Shown: positions 17,739 to 27,961, numbered from the stretch's first letter. The stretch is DNA of 64,000 bases from Bacteroidia bacterium (GCA_030432635.1 JAUIMB010000007.1:1-64000), one strand, 5' to 3'. Notes: generated by a model from the letters alone, not told the origin. Numbers and translations: made by a program.

Positions 17739-19061
17739 ATGAACATTACAAGAGAAAACATCGATGCATTAAATGCAGTGGTAAAAGTAGATATCGCTAA
17801 GGAAGATTATAGCGATAAGGTTGAAAAAATCTTAAAAGATTACCGTAAATCGGCAAATATTCCTGGTTTCCGCAAAGGGCATGTACCGATGACCTTGGTG
17901 AAGAAACAGTATGGCAAAGCCGTATTGGTAGATGAGGTAAATAAGTTGTTGCAAGATGCCTTAGGTAAATATTTGACTGAAGAGAAATTGGATGTCCTTG
18001 GAAACCCACTGCCAAAACCTCAAGATGATTTGGATTGGGATGCTGATGCCTTTTCTTTTGAATTCGAATTAGGTTTGGCACCAGATTTTGAAGTGAAGCT
18101 AAAAGGGAAAAAAGCGATTACACACTACAATATCGTTGCTGATGATAAGATGATAGACAAGCAAGTTGAGCATATCAGAAAGCAATACGGAAAGATAGTA
18201 TCTGAAACTGAAGTTGCCAAAGACTCGGAAATTACAGGTGTCTTTAAAAATGAAGAAAAGAATATCGATAATTCAGCAACAATCACATTAGATACATTTA
18301 AAGGAAAGGCTACCGAAAAGAAATTTATTGGTGCAAAGGTTGGAGACGTGATTACCCTTAAGACTAAAGGTTTATTCAGTGATGATCACGATTTGATGAC
18401 CTTTTTAAAGGTATCTCACGACGATGCACATGGCTTGGATATAGAGGTGACGTTTACTATTTCTGAAATCAATTCTAGGGAGTTGGCAGATTTGGATCAA
18501 GAATTATTTGATAAATTGTTCGGTCCGAAGGCCGTGACCTCTGTGACAGAATTGAAACAAAAGATAAAGGAGGATTCTGAAAAGCAATTTGCACAACAAG
18601 GCGATCAAAAATTATTGAATGATGTCACTGAGTATTTAGTGGAATCCACAACATTTGATTTGCCAGCCGAGTTTCTTCAGAAATGGATGCAGACAGCAGG
18701 AGAAACCGAAATGGATGCAGAGCAAGCCAAGGAGGAATATCAAAAATCTGAAAAAAGCATGCGTTATCAATTAATCGAAGGAAAATTGATTGAAATGTAT
18801 GACCTTCAGGTGAAGTTTGAGGAGTTGCAAGCTCATGCAAAAGAGATGATCAAAGGTCAGATGGCACAATTTGGTCAAATGAACCCAAGTGATGAAGAGC
18901 TTGACGGTATTGCTTCAAGGATTATTTCAAATAAAGAAGAAGTGAAGCGATTGTCTGAGCAGTTAATGAGTCAAAAATTATTGAATCTCTATAAAAAAGA
19001 AGCCAACCTTAAGACAAAAGAAATCACCTATGATGATTTTGTCAAGGAATTTTATAGCTAG
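17739..19061 (+). CDS. tig: Trigger factor
   Basis: A 440-residue ribosome-associated chaperone. The N-terminal ribosome-binding signature GFRKGHVP is at residues 43-50. A shortened and divergent FKBP-like middle domain follows (about 145-245), as is usual in this phylum, then the helical chaperone arms. The ATG at 17739 was chosen over an upstream TTG because the promoter -7 box overlaps that TTG and the homologous N-terminus begins MNITRENI. It precedes clpP and clpX, the classical tig-clpP-clpX order. Confidence 0.95.
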   Translation: MNITRENIDALNAVVKVDIAKEDYSDKVEKILKDYRKSANIPGFRKGHVPMTLVKKQYGKAVLVDEVNKLLQDALGKYLTEEKLDVLGNPLPKPQDDLDWDADAFSFEFELGLAPDFEVKLKGKKAITHYNIVADDKMIDKQVEHIRKQYGKIVSETEVAKDSEITGVFKNEEKNIDNSATITLDTFKGKATEKKFIGAKVGDVITLKTKGLFSDDHDLMTFLKVSHDDAHGLDIEVTFTISEINSRELADLDQELFDKLFGPKAVTSVTELKQKIKEDSEKQFAQQGDQKLLNDVTEYLVESTTFDLPAEFLQKWMQTAGETEMDAEQAKEEYQKSEKSMRYQLIEGKLIEMYDLQVKFEELQAHAKEMIKGQMAQFGQMNPSDEELDGIASRIISNKEEVKRLSEQLMSQKLLNLYKKEANLKTKEITYDDFVKEFYS

Positions 19062-19136
19062 ACTTTGATGTAAATCATGTTTATGGCAGTTCTTGCTATT
19101 TTGTTAAATACAAGAAATTATAAATTAGTATCTTTG

Positions 19137-19165
19137 AGCGTAGGACTTTTGTCTTACGCTTTTTG
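19137..19165 (+). terminator. Hairpin between tig and clpP (terminator or attenuator)
   Basis: A nine-base stem (AGCGTAGGA with TCTTACGCT, one G-T pair) and a six-base loop run into TTTTTGTTT. It looks like an intrinsic terminator for tig. A TATCTTTG -7-like box (19129-19136) ends on the base just before the stem, so the same hairpin could instead lie at the start of a clpP leader. Confidence 0.6.
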
Positions 19166-19207
19166 TTTAGAGCAAATAAGATTAATAAAAACGTTTTAGA
19201 ACAATCT

Positions 19208-19882
19208 ATGGATTACACACAGGAATTTAAAAAATTCGCAATAAAAGATCAAGGTGTCAGTAGTACCTATTACAATCAAATCATAAGTAGTATGTACCCA
19301 ACAGCTTTAACGCCAAACATTATCGAGGAGCGCCAAATGAATGCCGTTGCAATGGATGTGTTTTCACGATTAATGATGGATCGCATCATCTTCTTAGGCA
19401 TGGCAATTAATGATCAGGTGGCCAATATAATTCAAGCACAATTGCTGTTTTTGGAAAGTACCGATACCTCTAAGGATATTCAAATTTACATCAATTCACC
19501 AGGAGGTAGTGTTTATGCAGGATTAGGTATTTACGATACCATGCAGCTTATAAAGCCTGATGTAGCCACAATCTGTACTGGAATGGCAGCTTCGATGGGA
19601 GCCGTATTGTTATGTGCTGGTGAAAAAGGAAAACGCAGTGGGTTAAGTCACTCTCGAGTTATGATTCATCAGCCTTTGGGTGGTGCTCAAGGTCAGGCCA
19701 GTGATATCGAAATTACTGCGCGTGAAATATTGACACTCAAAGAGGAATTATACAAAATCATCAGTAAGCATAGTGGTCAGGATTACGACAAAATTTATGA
19801 GGATAGTGATCGTGATTACTGGATGAAAGCTGAAAAGGCAAAAGAATACGGAATGATAGACGAAGTACTATCACGAGGATAA
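19208..19882 (+). CDS. clpP: ATP-dependent Clp protease proteolytic subunit
   Basis: A 224-residue serine protease that forms the double heptameric chamber used by ClpX. The catalytic triad is visible: S129 in [12 protein letters not shown]154 in [10 protein letters not shown] and an aspartate (D203) in SDRDYW. The start MDYTQEF was preferred over an upstream TTG that would fall in the hairpin. The propeptide region is long, as in other Bacteroidota. clpX follows at 73 bases. Confidence 0.95.
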   Translation: MDYTQEFKKFAIKDQGVSSTYYNQIISSMYPTALTPNIIEERQMNAVAMDVFSRLMMDRIIFLGMAINDQVANIIQAQLLFLESTDTSKDIQIYINSPGGSVYAGLGIYDTMQLIKPDVATICTGMAASMGAVLLCAGEKGKRSGLSHSRVMIHQPLGGAQGQASDIEITAREILTLKEELYKIISKHSGQDYDKIYEDSDRDYWMKAEKAKEYGMIDEVLSRG

Positions 19883-19955
19883 TAATAAATAGTGAGTTGG
19901 AAAGCTATTGAAGAGTTAATATAAAACTTTTCGCTCATTACTTTTCATTTTTAAC

Positions 19956-21188
19956 ATGGCAAAGGAAGAATTAGAATGTTCGTTTTGTGGAAGGAAAAAA
20001 CCTGAAACCAATTTATTGATTGCAGGTTTGGATGCACATATTTGTGACCGCTGTATCGAACAAGCACATGGAATAGTCTTGGAGGAATCCAAACAGTCAG
20101 ATAATGCCGAGTTGTCGTCTGAACTCATGCTCAAAAAACCACAACAGATTAAGGCGTTTCTGGATGAATATATCATTGGACAAGAGCACACAAAAAAGGT
20201 AATGTCTGTTGCGGTATATAACCATTATAAACGTTTATTACAGCCTCCAAGTGATGATGATATTGAAATTCAAAAGTCTAACATTATCATGGTTGGTCAA
20301 ACCGGAACAGGTAAAACCTTAATGGCAAAAACAGTAGCTAGAATGCTCAATGTGCCTTTGGCAATTGTTGATGCTACGGTATTGACAGAGGCTGGATATG
20401 TTGGAGAGGATGTGGAAAGTATTCTCACAAGATTGTTGCAAGCTGCAGACTATAACCTTGAAAAGGCCGAAAAAGGTATTGTCTTTATTGATGAAATAGA
20501 TAAAATCGCTCGTAAAAGTGATAATCCTTCCATCACTAGGGATGTTTCTGGAGAAGGGGTGCAACAGGCCTTATTAAAGTTATTGGAAGGGACTACGGTT
20601 AATGTGCCTCCAAAAGGTGGTAGAAAACATCCAGACCAAAAATTCATTGAAGTTAATACTGAGCATATTTTGTTCATCGCAGGAGGTGCTTTTGATGGTA
20701 TCGAAAAGAAAATATCCAAACGACTCAATCTTGCAGCAATTGGTTACAAGGCAGCTCAAGAGGGTGAAGTTTTGGATACCGATAACCTTTTACAATATAT
20801 CATTCCGAAGGATTTAAAGGATTTCGGACTTATTCCTGAAATCATTGGTCGACTTCCAGTCTTGACCTATATGGATCCTTTAGACGCCAATACATTAAGA
20901 GCAATATTGACCGAACCTAAGAATGCCATCATCAAACAATACAAAAAACTGTTTGAAATGGACGATATCGACTTTACGATTACCGATGGTGCCTTGGCTT
21001 ATATTGTTGAAAAAGCTATCGAATATAAATTGGGAGCAAGAGGCTTGCGATCGTTGTGTGAGGAAATCTTAACCGATGCGATGTTTGAGATGCCGAGTTC
21101 TAAAGATGACAAACTCAACGTTACCAAAGCATATGCTGAAAGTAAGTTGACCAAAACAACACTTAAAAAGTTGAAGGCGGTGTCCTAA
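19956..21188 (+). CDS. clpX: ATP-dependent Clp protease ATP-binding subunit ClpX
   Basis: A 410-residue AAA+ unfoldase. The N-terminal zinc-binding domain has C8, C11, C30 and C33. Walker A is GQTGTGKT at 114-121, Walker B is in GIVFIDEID, and the RKH substrate loop is present in GGRKHPDQ. The arginine finger region KLGARGLRS is also visible. It unfolds tagged substrates and feeds them to ClpP, encoded just upstream. A strong terminator follows. Confidence 0.97.
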   Translation: MAKEELECSFCGRKKPETNLLIAGLDAHICDRCIEQAHGIVLEESKQSDNAELSSELMLKKPQQIKAFLDEYIIGQEHTKKVMSVAVYNHYKRLLQPPSDDDIEIQKSNIIMVGQTGTGKTLMAKTVARMLNVPLAIVDATVLTEAGYVGEDVESILTRLLQAADYNLEKAEKGIVFIDEIDKIARKSDNPSITRDVSGEGVQQALLKLLEGTTVNVPPKGGRKHPDQKFIEVNTEHILFIAGGAFDGIEKKISKRLNLAAIGYKAAQEGEVLDTDNLLQYIIPKDLKDFGLIPEIIGRLPVLTYMDPLDANTLRAILTEPKNAIIKQYKKLFEMDDIDFTITDGALAYIVEKAIEYKLGARGLRSLCEEILTDAMFEMPSSKDDKLNVTKAYAESKLTKTTLKKLKAVS

Positions 21189-21210
21189 TCATTTTGGTCA
21201 TAAAAGCATA

Positions 21211-21240
21211 AAACCACTCTTAAAAAGAGTGGTTTTTTTT
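21211..21240 (+). terminator. Terminator after clpX
   Basis: A perfect ten-base stem (AAACCACTCT with AGAGTGGTTT) with a five-base loop, followed by a run of T. It closes the tig-clpP-clpX cluster. The next 236 bases, up to the end of the minus-strand GH3 gene, hold nothing recognisable. Confidence 0.88.
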
Positions 21241-21476
21241 GGATGTAATAAATTAATAATTGCCGAATCAATATTGTTGACGCATCTATTAATTGGATGT
21301 TTGAGGGATTATAATATAGCGTTGTTTCTGATTGTTGATGAAGTAAATATAGACGGAAATCATTCATAAAAAAAAGACTTCATTAGCTTTTGGATGAATC
21401 CATAGAAATAGTCGTTGTGTGGGAAAATTCAATACCGTTAATCGGATTTTTAAACTGAAACCGTAACTTTCTTTAA

Positions 21477-23018
21477 TTAGGAATATTTAGAAATGGAAGA
21501 GGCTTGGGTATTCAAGCTGAGTAGTTCATCCATATATTCACGATTATTTGACAACCTTGGAATTTTATGCTGGCCACCAAGTTTGTCGTGCTGTTTCAAC
21601 CAATCGTAAAACAGTTGTTCGCGTGCCACATGAATGGTTGGTCGATTTAATGTCATGTTGTTCAGGCGCTTTGCTTCATAATCTGAATTCAAGGATTTCA
21701 AGCTCTTGTCCAATAGCTCATTAAATTCATTTAGATCCCTTGGAGGCGTCTTGAATTCAATTAACCATTCATGCGATCCTTTTTCCTTGCCTTTCATAAA
21801 AATAGGAGCAGCCGTGTAATCAATGATCTCAGATTTTGTACGACTGCATACTTCCCTAAGCGCATCTTCAGCATTTTCGATAATAAGTTCTTCTCCAAAG
21901 GCATTGATATGGTGTTTGGTTCGACCAGAAACTTTTATGCGATAAGGATTAATCGAAGTAAACCTTATCGTATCACCTATAAGATAACGCCATAATCCAG
22001 CGTTGGTGGTGATGACGACAGCATAGTTTTTTCCAATCTCTACATCACTTAGCCTGATGACCTTTTGCTCAGGTGTTCCATAGGTATCCATTGGAATAAA
22101 TTCATAGAAAATTCCGTAGTCTAACATCAGTAGTAATTCACTGCTGTTATTTTGATCTTGAATTGCAAAAAAACCTTCCGAAGCATTATAAATTTCATAA
22201 TACTTGAAACTCGATTTAGGCAAAATACTTTTGTATTGATCTACGTAGGGCACAAAACTCACACCACCATGAAAGTAGACTTCCAGATTTGGCCAGATAT
22301 CAAAAAGATTGTCCTTGCCTGTGATTTCAAGTACATTGTTGAGCAATACCAACATCCATGATGGAACACCAGCCAAACTTGTTACATTTTCAAAACGCGT
22401 TTCATCGACAATGGCTTGCATTTTTAATTCCCAATCGCTCATTAAGGATACCTTGCTGCTAGGTGTACTGCTGAATTCGGCCCAAAACGGCATGTTGTCA
22501 ATAAGAATCGCAGATAAATCTCCAAATACAGTTCCATTCTCTTTATAAAGCTCCTTGCTGCCTCCCAATCGCAAGCTCTTACCAGTGAATAATTGAGCAT
22601 CTTCATTGTTGTTCAAATACATGCACAATAAGTCCTTGCTTGCTGCATAATGGCAATCCTCCAACGATTCATGACTTACCGGAATAAACTTGCTCTTGGC
22701 ATTGGTTGTTCCACTTGATTTTGCAAACCATCGTATGGCATTAGGCCAAAAAATATTTTGTTCACCACGACGGGAACGTTCAATCATATCTTGGCATTCT
22801 TCATAAGTTGAAATCGGGACACGTTCACTAAAGGTCTTGTATGACGCTATGGATGCAAAGTCATAAGTTTTTCCAATCTCAGTGTCTTTAGCGGTTGACA
22901 GTAGCTGGAATAGTAATTCATTTTGGACTTCATTGGGATATTTTAAAAACAATTCGATTTGATGAAACCGTTTTTTCAAAAACCATGAAGCAATAGAATT
23001 TACTAATGGAATCGGCAT
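21477..23018 (-). CDS. GH3 auxin-responsive promoter family protein (acyl-adenylate enzyme)
   Basis: A 513-residue protein of the GH3 family, named from plant enzymes that conjugate amino acids to hormones through an acyl-adenylate. The nucleotide-binding SSGTT motif is at residues 101-105 in FAKSSGTTNAKSKFIPVS. The second block is YNASEGFFAIQ, and the third is LWRYLIGDTIRFTS, followed by the hinge KVSGRTKHHINAFGEE. All core motifs are kept, so it is probably active, but the substrate of bacterial GH3 proteins is unknown. It is divergent from the DUF2797 gene with only 43 bases between the starts. Confidence 0.88.
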   Translation of the reverse strand: MPIPLVNSIASWFLKKRFHQIELFLKYPNEVQNELLFQLLSTAKDTEIGKTYDFASIASYKTFSERVPISTYEECQDMIERSRRGEQNIFWPNAIRWFAKSSGTTNAKSKFIPVSHESLEDCHYAASKDLLCMYLNNNEDAQLFTGKSLRLGGSKELYKENGTVFGDLSAILIDNMPFWAEFSSTPSSKVSLMSDWELKMQAIVDETRFENVTSLAGVPSWMLVLLNNVLEITGKDNLFDIWPNLEVYFHGGVSFVPYVDQYKSILPKSSFKYYEIYNASEGFFAIQDQNNSSELLLMLDYGIFYEFIPMDTYGTPEQKVIRLSDVEIGKNYAVVITTNAGLWRYLIGDTIRFTSINPYRIKVSGRTKHHINAFGEELIIENAEDALREVCSRTKSEIIDYTAAPIFMKGKEKGSHEWLIEFKTPPRDLNEFNELLDKSLKSLNSDYEAKRLNNMTLNRPTIHVAREQLFYDWLKQHDKLGGQHKIPRLSNNREYMDELLSLNTQASSISKYS

Positions 23019-23061
23019 ATTTTTGGTATCTTAGAAATCTAAAAATAATACTTTTTTTTAT

Positions 23062-23856
23062 ATGTTTTACCAAGGTGTATTAACGAAAATGCAAACCGAA
23101 TTTGCCGATCCCATTCAATATTATTTGATTTTGGAGAATGACTTCCTCAATATGAACCAGTTATTGGATAAAACCATACATATGACCTTTGTAAAGCATC
23201 AATGTTTGAACTGTGGTTTAGACAAACCTATTTATCGCCAAGGCTTTTGCAAAAGCTGCTTTTTTGATATTCCTCAGGCAGCTGATTGGATCATGCGACC
23301 AGAATTATCCACTGCGCATTTAGATAAGGAAGATCGTGATTTGGAGTATGAAAAGAAAGTCCAACTACAACCACATATCGTTTATCTTGCCAATTCCAGT
23401 AATGTCAAGGTTGGCGTAACCAGAAAATCGCAAGTCCCAACACGATGGATAGATCAAGGTGCGCACGAAGCTATTGAGATTGTTGAGGTTCCCAATCGCT
23501 ATCTCGCTGGAATCACCGAAGTGGCACTTAAAGATCATGTAGCCGATAAAACCAATTGGCGAAAAATGCTCAAGAATGATATTGAGGATGAAAACCTTAT
23601 TGAATGGCGCGATCGTTTAAAAGTGTTCTTGCCAGAACAAGCAAGAGACTATTTTATTGCGTCTAATTCGGAAACACACTTAGAATTTCCTGTGAAGCAA
23701 TATCCTTCAAAACCCAAGAGTTTGAATATAGAAAAAGAGCAAACCTATTCAGGTAAATTGGTTGGCGTTAAAGGACAGTATCTCATTTTTGAGGATGATA
23801 CGGTTTTTAACATAAGAGCCAACGAAGGATTGGTATTGAAGTTTGAAATCGCTTAA
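23062..23856 (+). CDS. DUF2797 domain-containing protein
   Basis: A 264-residue cytoplasmic protein. A zinc-ribbon-like knuckle (C48, C51, C63, C66: CLNC then CKSC) is followed at about residues 105-170 by HIVYLANSSNVKVGVTRK, then RWIDQGA, then a conserved glutamate in AGITEVALKDH and NWRKML. That order recalls the GIY-YIG nuclease fold (a Tyr-containing strand, an 'KVGVT' strand, Arg, then Glu), although this is my inference by eye. The function of the family is not established. The N-terminal 45 residues form a small beta domain. Confidence 0.8.
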   Translation: MFYQGVLTKMQTEFADPIQYYLILENDFLNMNQLLDKTIHMTFVKHQCLNCGLDKPIYRQGFCKSCFFDIPQAADWIMRPELSTAHLDKEDRDLEYEKKVQLQPHIVYLANSSNVKVGVTRKSQVPTRWIDQGAHEAIEIVEVPNRYLAGITEVALKDHVADKTNWRKMLKNDIEDENLIEWRDRLKVFLPEQARDYFIASNSETHLEFPVKQYPSKPKSLNIEKEQTYSGKLVGVKGQYLIFEDDTVFNIRANEGLVLKFEIA

Positions 23857-23960
23857 ACTGTAGCGAGTGTTTAAATCGTTGGACTCTGATTTTTGTGAGT
23901 ATCATCCCAAGGGAAATCTTCATCATTACAAATCATGCTGACTTCACTTAAAGAAAAACA

Positions 23961-23990
23961 AAAAGCATCCTAAACTCAGGATGCTTTTTA
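23961..23990. terminator. Bidirectional terminator between DUF2797 and rpsU
   Basis: A perfect 11-base stem (AAAAGCATCCT with AGGATGCTTTT) and a six-base loop lie between two convergent genes, with A-rich and T-rich flanks on either side. It should serve both transcripts. Confidence 0.88.
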
Positions 23991-24008
23991 AATGGTATTT
24001 TAAAAGAT

Positions 24009-24203
24009 TTATATATCCTCTTGGTCTCTTAAACCTTGGATATATGATGCTTTTTGAATAACACGTCTACGTTTTACCGATGGTTTTGTGAAAAACTGGT
24101 TTTCACGTATGTTTTGCATGGTTTTTACATTTCTGTGTTTACGTTTGTAACGCTTTAAAGCACGCTCGATGCTTTCTCCTTCTTTTACTAAAATTTTTAT
24201 CAT
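24009..24203 (-). CDS. rpsU: 30S ribosomal protein S21
   Basis: A 64-residue ribosomal protein bS21, with the normal beginning MIKILVKEGESIERALKRYKRK and a basic helix-rich body. Tyrosine 54 (KASYIQG) is the residue reported in the Flavobacterium ribosome to help bury the anti-Shine-Dalgarno tail of 16S rRNA; I recall this from published structural work. The gene starts 19 bases after rpoD and should be cotranscribed with it. No GGAGG-like sequence lies within the 20 bases before its start. Confidence 0.95.
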   Translation of the reverse strand: MIKILVKEGESIERALKRYKRKHRNVKTMQNIRENQFFTKPSVKRRRVIQKASYIQGLRDQEDI

Positions 24204-24222
24204 CTTGTTGTTTATGGTTAGT

Positions 24223-25086
24223 TTATCCTAAATAGGTTTTTAATATTTTACTTTTACTGTCTTGACGTAAACGCTTAATACCTTTTTCTCGTATTTGACG
24301 TACACGTTCTCTTGTTAAATCAAAAGTCGCTCCAATTTCATCCAAAGTCATTGGTGGCTCATTGCTCAACCCAAAGTTCAAACGAATCACATCACTTTCC
24401 TTTTGAGACAAGGTGTCTAAGGCACGATTAATTTCAACGTTTAAGGACTCTTTCATCAAATCACGATCTGGATTTGGTGATTCACCAGACTTCACCACAT
24501 CATACAAGCTGGACGTTTCACCCTCTTTCAATGGTGCATCCATAGATAAATGTCTACCAGAATTTTTTAACGACTGCTTCACTTCAGAAACGGTCATGTC
24601 CAATTCCTGGGCAATTTCCTGCGGACTTGGTGGTCGTTCGTGCTTTTGTTCCAAAAACGAAAAGGTCTTATTGATTTTATTGATCGAGCCAATTTTATTT
24701 AATGGTAATCTCACAATTCGAGATTGTTCTGCCAAGGCTTGCAAAATGGCTTGTCTAATCCACCAAACAGCATAAGAAATAAACTTAAAACCTCTGGTTT
24801 CATCAAAGCGTTTTGCAGCTTTTACCAATCCAGCATTACCTTCGTTGATTAAATCTGGAAGTGTTAACCCTTGATTTTGATACTGCTTTGCAACTGAAAC
24901 TACAAAACGTAAGTTAGCCGTCGTGAGCTTGTCTAAAGCTGCTTGGTCACCTTGCCTAATGCGTTGTGCTAATTCAACTTCCTCTTCGGCAGTAATCATT
25001 GGAAGTTTACTAATGTCTTGTAGGTATTTATCTAGGGACTTTGATTCACGGTTGGTAACTTGTTTGGTAATCTTTAATTGCCTCAT
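24223..25086 (-). CDS. rpoD: Primary RNA polymerase sigma factor (RpoD/SigA)
   Basis: A 287-residue sigma-70 factor of the short Bacteroidota form, lacking the long N-terminal acidic region 1.1. Region 1.2 ([16 protein letters not shown]), region 2 ([48 protein letters not shown]), region 3 and region 4 ([29 protein letters not shown]) are all intact. It directs transcription from TTTG/TAnnTTTG promoters, several of which are seen in this window. rpsU follows at 19 bases. Confidence 0.96.
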   Translation of the reverse strand: MRQLKITKQVTNRESKSLDKYLQDISKLPMITAEEEVELAQRIRQGDQAALDKLTTANLRFVVSVAKQYQNQGLTLPDLINEGNAGLVKAAKRFDETRGFKFISYAVWWIRQAILQALAEQSRIVRLPLNKIGSINKINKTFSFLEQKHERPPSPQEIAQELDMTVSEVKQSLKNSGRHLSMDAPLKEGETSSLYDVVKSGESPNPDRDLMKESLNVEINRALDTLSQKESDVIRLNFGLSNEPPMTLDEIGATFDLTRERVRQIREKGIKRLRQDSKSKILKTYLG

Positions 25087-25231
25087 ATGTATTAATTGGG
25101 TTTAAAAAAGTTTGCAAGAGTACAACATAACTTTTTAATTGAGAAAAGCAAATATTTTCAAGGTTCTTTTATGTAAAAGTAAAGGAATCGATTGACTTTT
25201 AATATTTATTTAACGTTTGGTGCCAAAATAT

Positions 25232-27874
25232 CTAGTTTTTTGTCGAATCATTTTTTTGTTTACGCTTGTTTAAGAGTCCACCAAGCAAATCCTTAACGCT
25301 TTCCTTAACAGGATTTGTATTAGGTGTTTTTGTCGAATCGGTTTGTACTGTCGTAGTATCGCTAGGTGTTGTGTTCGTGGTATTACCGAGAATGCCGCCA
25401 AGAATATCCTTGATCTCATCTTTTCCTTTATTGATGAGCTTGTTTTTTTGAATCTCAATGAGCTGCTGCGTTAATTTGGTAACACTACTCGCTAAATCGG
25501 TTTTAACACTCGGACTCGTATAGCTTCCTGTGATATTGGCCGTTACAGGAATGGTAATTTTATTTACATCAGGATCATTGATCTTTCCTAGTAGTTGGTT
25601 CACTTCACTTCCCAAATATTTTGCAGGAACTTGAAAGACGGCATCATAGTCCAGACTTTTGTCAAATCCATGACCACCAGATACCACTATTGCAATGTCC
25701 TTGTACTTTAAATCGAAGGGTTTCACGCTGACCTTACCATTTGAAAAACTCAAATTTGCCTTTAGGTCCTTAAGATCAATTTTATCAAAGTCAATGAAGT
25801 CAAGCGCTCCATCCAATTTGCTTAATATGGAAGCTTCATTTTCGTTGATCTTAGTCGTTAACAGCTCGGCAAATGCATCTCCCGAAATGGTACTGAGGTT
25901 TGGCGAAAACGTTTCATCAAGTGTCCCTTGAAGTTTAATGACAGTGTTGAGCTTTCCATCGAAAGCTTTAGCAATAGGTGCTAAGTTTCTCAAGAGTTCC
26001 AGATCCTTGAAGGATTGGGAAATGTCAAAGCCATCAGCACCAAGATTCAGATCAAAAACAGGCGTGTCAGTTTTGGTTGATACCATTCCAGTAAGTGCCA
26101 TTACACCATTAAACACATTAGAGGTTAAACTCTTTAAATTAGCTTCTTGGTCTTTGATGACTAGCGTTCCGTTGACATCCTTAAGATTCAAGTTGTCGTA
26201 TACCACGGTTTTTGCATTGGCATTGATGGTACAATCCAAAAAAGCGGGAATCCTCAGAGATTCATTGTCTGATGTGGTTTTATTTGATTCACCTGCTTGG
26301 CTTTCATCTTCAACCATAAAATCACTTACAACAAAGGTATTCGAGTTGACGTTAAAGTTACCTTGTAATTTTTTGTCGCTCAATAAGAAGCCTAGTAAAT
26401 TTTTGATCGTACCAGTAGCCTTAAAGTCACTGGTTCCAGTTTTGGCGTCAAAGCTGTTGAGTGAAACATTTCCAGGATTAAAGGTCATATCAGCTGTATT
26501 GATTTGAATGGGATTGACAATGTCTTCCGAAGAGAAAACAAAATCACTCACACTCATGCTTCCGTTGTTTTTAATGCGTTGGTACGCATTCGTTTCGATA
26601 GCGTTCATGTCAAAAGCCGTATTGACTTTCGCTCTTAAAATACCGCTAAGTTGTTTGTCGAATTCAATGGGATATGCCTTAGTGATATTGGCCAGATTTA
26701 GCACACCATCAATATTGGCATTTACCAACATGTTCTTGGTAAGGTTTCTGATCGTGGCATCAGATTTGAAGACATCTTGATCAATCTTAAAGTTAAGCGT
26801 TTTTAACTCGACAAAGGTGTCATCAACATTTCCAGTGGTATTTTTGATTGCTGTGTCAATGGTGATATCTTCAACACGTTTGGGTAGATTGGGATATTTA
26901 AACGAGGCATTATTTGATTTGATTTGAATGTCAAGATTAGGAATGGTGGCTTCGGAAATTTTCCCTTTTATGACACCGTTAACCTTAAAATCCCCTGAAG
27001 TTTCAACATCATCAATGTTCTTTGAATAGGCTTCAGGAATGATGGCCAAGAAATCCCTGAAAGAGGATTCTGGATTTTCAAAAGTAATATCAATATCCTG
27101 TCCGTCTTCGAGGATTTGAACATAACCGTCAAAAACCAAAGGTAACTGATTGATAAAGCCCTTGTTTTCCATGAAGGTGTACTTTTGAGCCTTCAGGTTC
27201 ATGCCAATAAGTGCATCCAGTTTGATTTTATTTTGATTGAGATATTGTGTGCTATCAATACTCATGCTCACATTGGCATTGGTTTGTGTGTCAAGCTGCG
27301 AATTCTCTTCAGAAAACAGACCACTTCCAGAATGGTTTAATTCTGAAATGTAGAGTTGAGTGTTTGATGCCTCATCTAAATACGTCAAGGCACTGTTATT
27401 GATATGGTACGTTTCAATATCAAAGGCAAACCCACTTTCTCCAGTCGTGGTTTTGGTAGTGTTGCCTTTTTCCTTTGTAATATCATAATTGGCATTGCCA
27501 AGCTTGTCAATTTTTAAAGTGAGCAGTGCTTCATCAATGGTAATGGCGTTTACGACAATGGGATCTTCACTAGCGGTTTTGAACAATTCTTTCACAGACA
27601 TGGTAAAAGCGATGTCCTTGGCAGTTGCCAAAGTCTCATTTTCGAAAGGGTCATAATTGGTAATGACCAAATCGTCCACCGTTACATGGGCTTGAGGAAA
27701 ACTACGGATAAAACTTAAGCTCACATCACTAAACTCAACCTTGGCATTGACATTATCATTGATAAAGGTCTTGACGATGTCTTTGATTTTTCCCTGGAAA
27801 GCGAAAGGAATCACGAGTAGTAAGATAAAAATGATGAGTAATGTTATGCCAGTAATCTTGAGTAGTTTCTTCAT
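25232..27874 (-). CDS. AsmA family envelope protein
   Basis: An 880-residue inner-membrane-anchored protein. One membrane helix (about residues 5-26) leads into a large periplasmic domain of repeated beta strands beginning NVNAKVEFSDVSLSFIRSFPQAHVTVDDLVI, typical of the AsmA N-terminal domain, with the AsmA_2-like C-terminal half (for example LKDLKANLSFSNGKVSVKPFDLKYKDIAIVVSGGHGFDKSLDY). AsmA-like proteins form hydrophobic grooves that carry phospholipids between membranes. The last 90 residues are a Lys, Thr, Asn-rich tail that looks disordered. Confidence 0.88.
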   Translation of the reverse strand: MKKLLKITGITLLIIFILLLVIPFAFQGKIKDIVKTFINDNVNAKVEFSDVSLSFIRSFPQAHVTVDDLVITNYDPFENETLATAKDIAFTMSVKELFKTASEDPIVVNAITIDEALLTLKIDKLGNANYDITKEKGNTTKTTTGESGFAFDIETYHINNSALTYLDEASNTQLYISELNHSGSGLFSEENSQLDTQTNANVSMSIDSTQYLNQNKIKLDALIGMNLKAQKYTFMENKGFINQLPLVFDGYVQILEDGQDIDITFENPESSFRDFLAIIPEAYSKNIDDVETSGDFKVNGVIKGKISEATIPNLDIQIKSNNASFKYPNLPKRVEDITIDTAIKNTTGNVDDTFVELKTLNFKIDQDVFKSDATIRNLTKNMLVNANIDGVLNLANITKAYPIEFDKQLSGILRAKVNTAFDMNAIETNAYQRIKNNGSMSVSDFVFSSEDIVNPIQINTADMTFNPGNVSLNSFDAKTGTSDFKATGTIKNLLGFLLSDKKLQGNFNVNSNTFVVSDFMVEDESQAGESNKTTSDNESLRIPAFLDCTINANAKTVVYDNLNLKDVNGTLVIKDQEANLKSLTSNVFNGVMALTGMVSTKTDTPVFDLNLGADGFDISQSFKDLELLRNLAPIAKAFDGKLNTVIKLQGTLDETFSPNLSTISGDAFAELLTTKINENEASILSKLDGALDFIDFDKIDLKDLKANLSFSNGKVSVKPFDLKYKDIAIVVSGGHGFDKSLDYDAVFQVPAKYLGSEVNQLLGKINDPDVNKITIPVTANITGSYTSPSVKTDLASSVTKLTQQLIEIQKNKLINKGKDEIKDILGGILGNTTNTTPSDTTTVQTDSTKTPNTNPVKESVKDLLGGLLNKRKQKNDSTKN

Positions 27875-27961
27875 ATGGTGGTTTTATGGTCTATATACGT
27901 TTAGAATATAATTTAGGCTGTGCACTTCCAAAAGTTTAATAAAACTTTAACCCAATATAGT

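Noticed and set aside
25938-26507. A 189-codon plus-strand frame
   Set aside because: It lies wholly inside the AsmA gene on the other strand and has no recognisable domain or start context.
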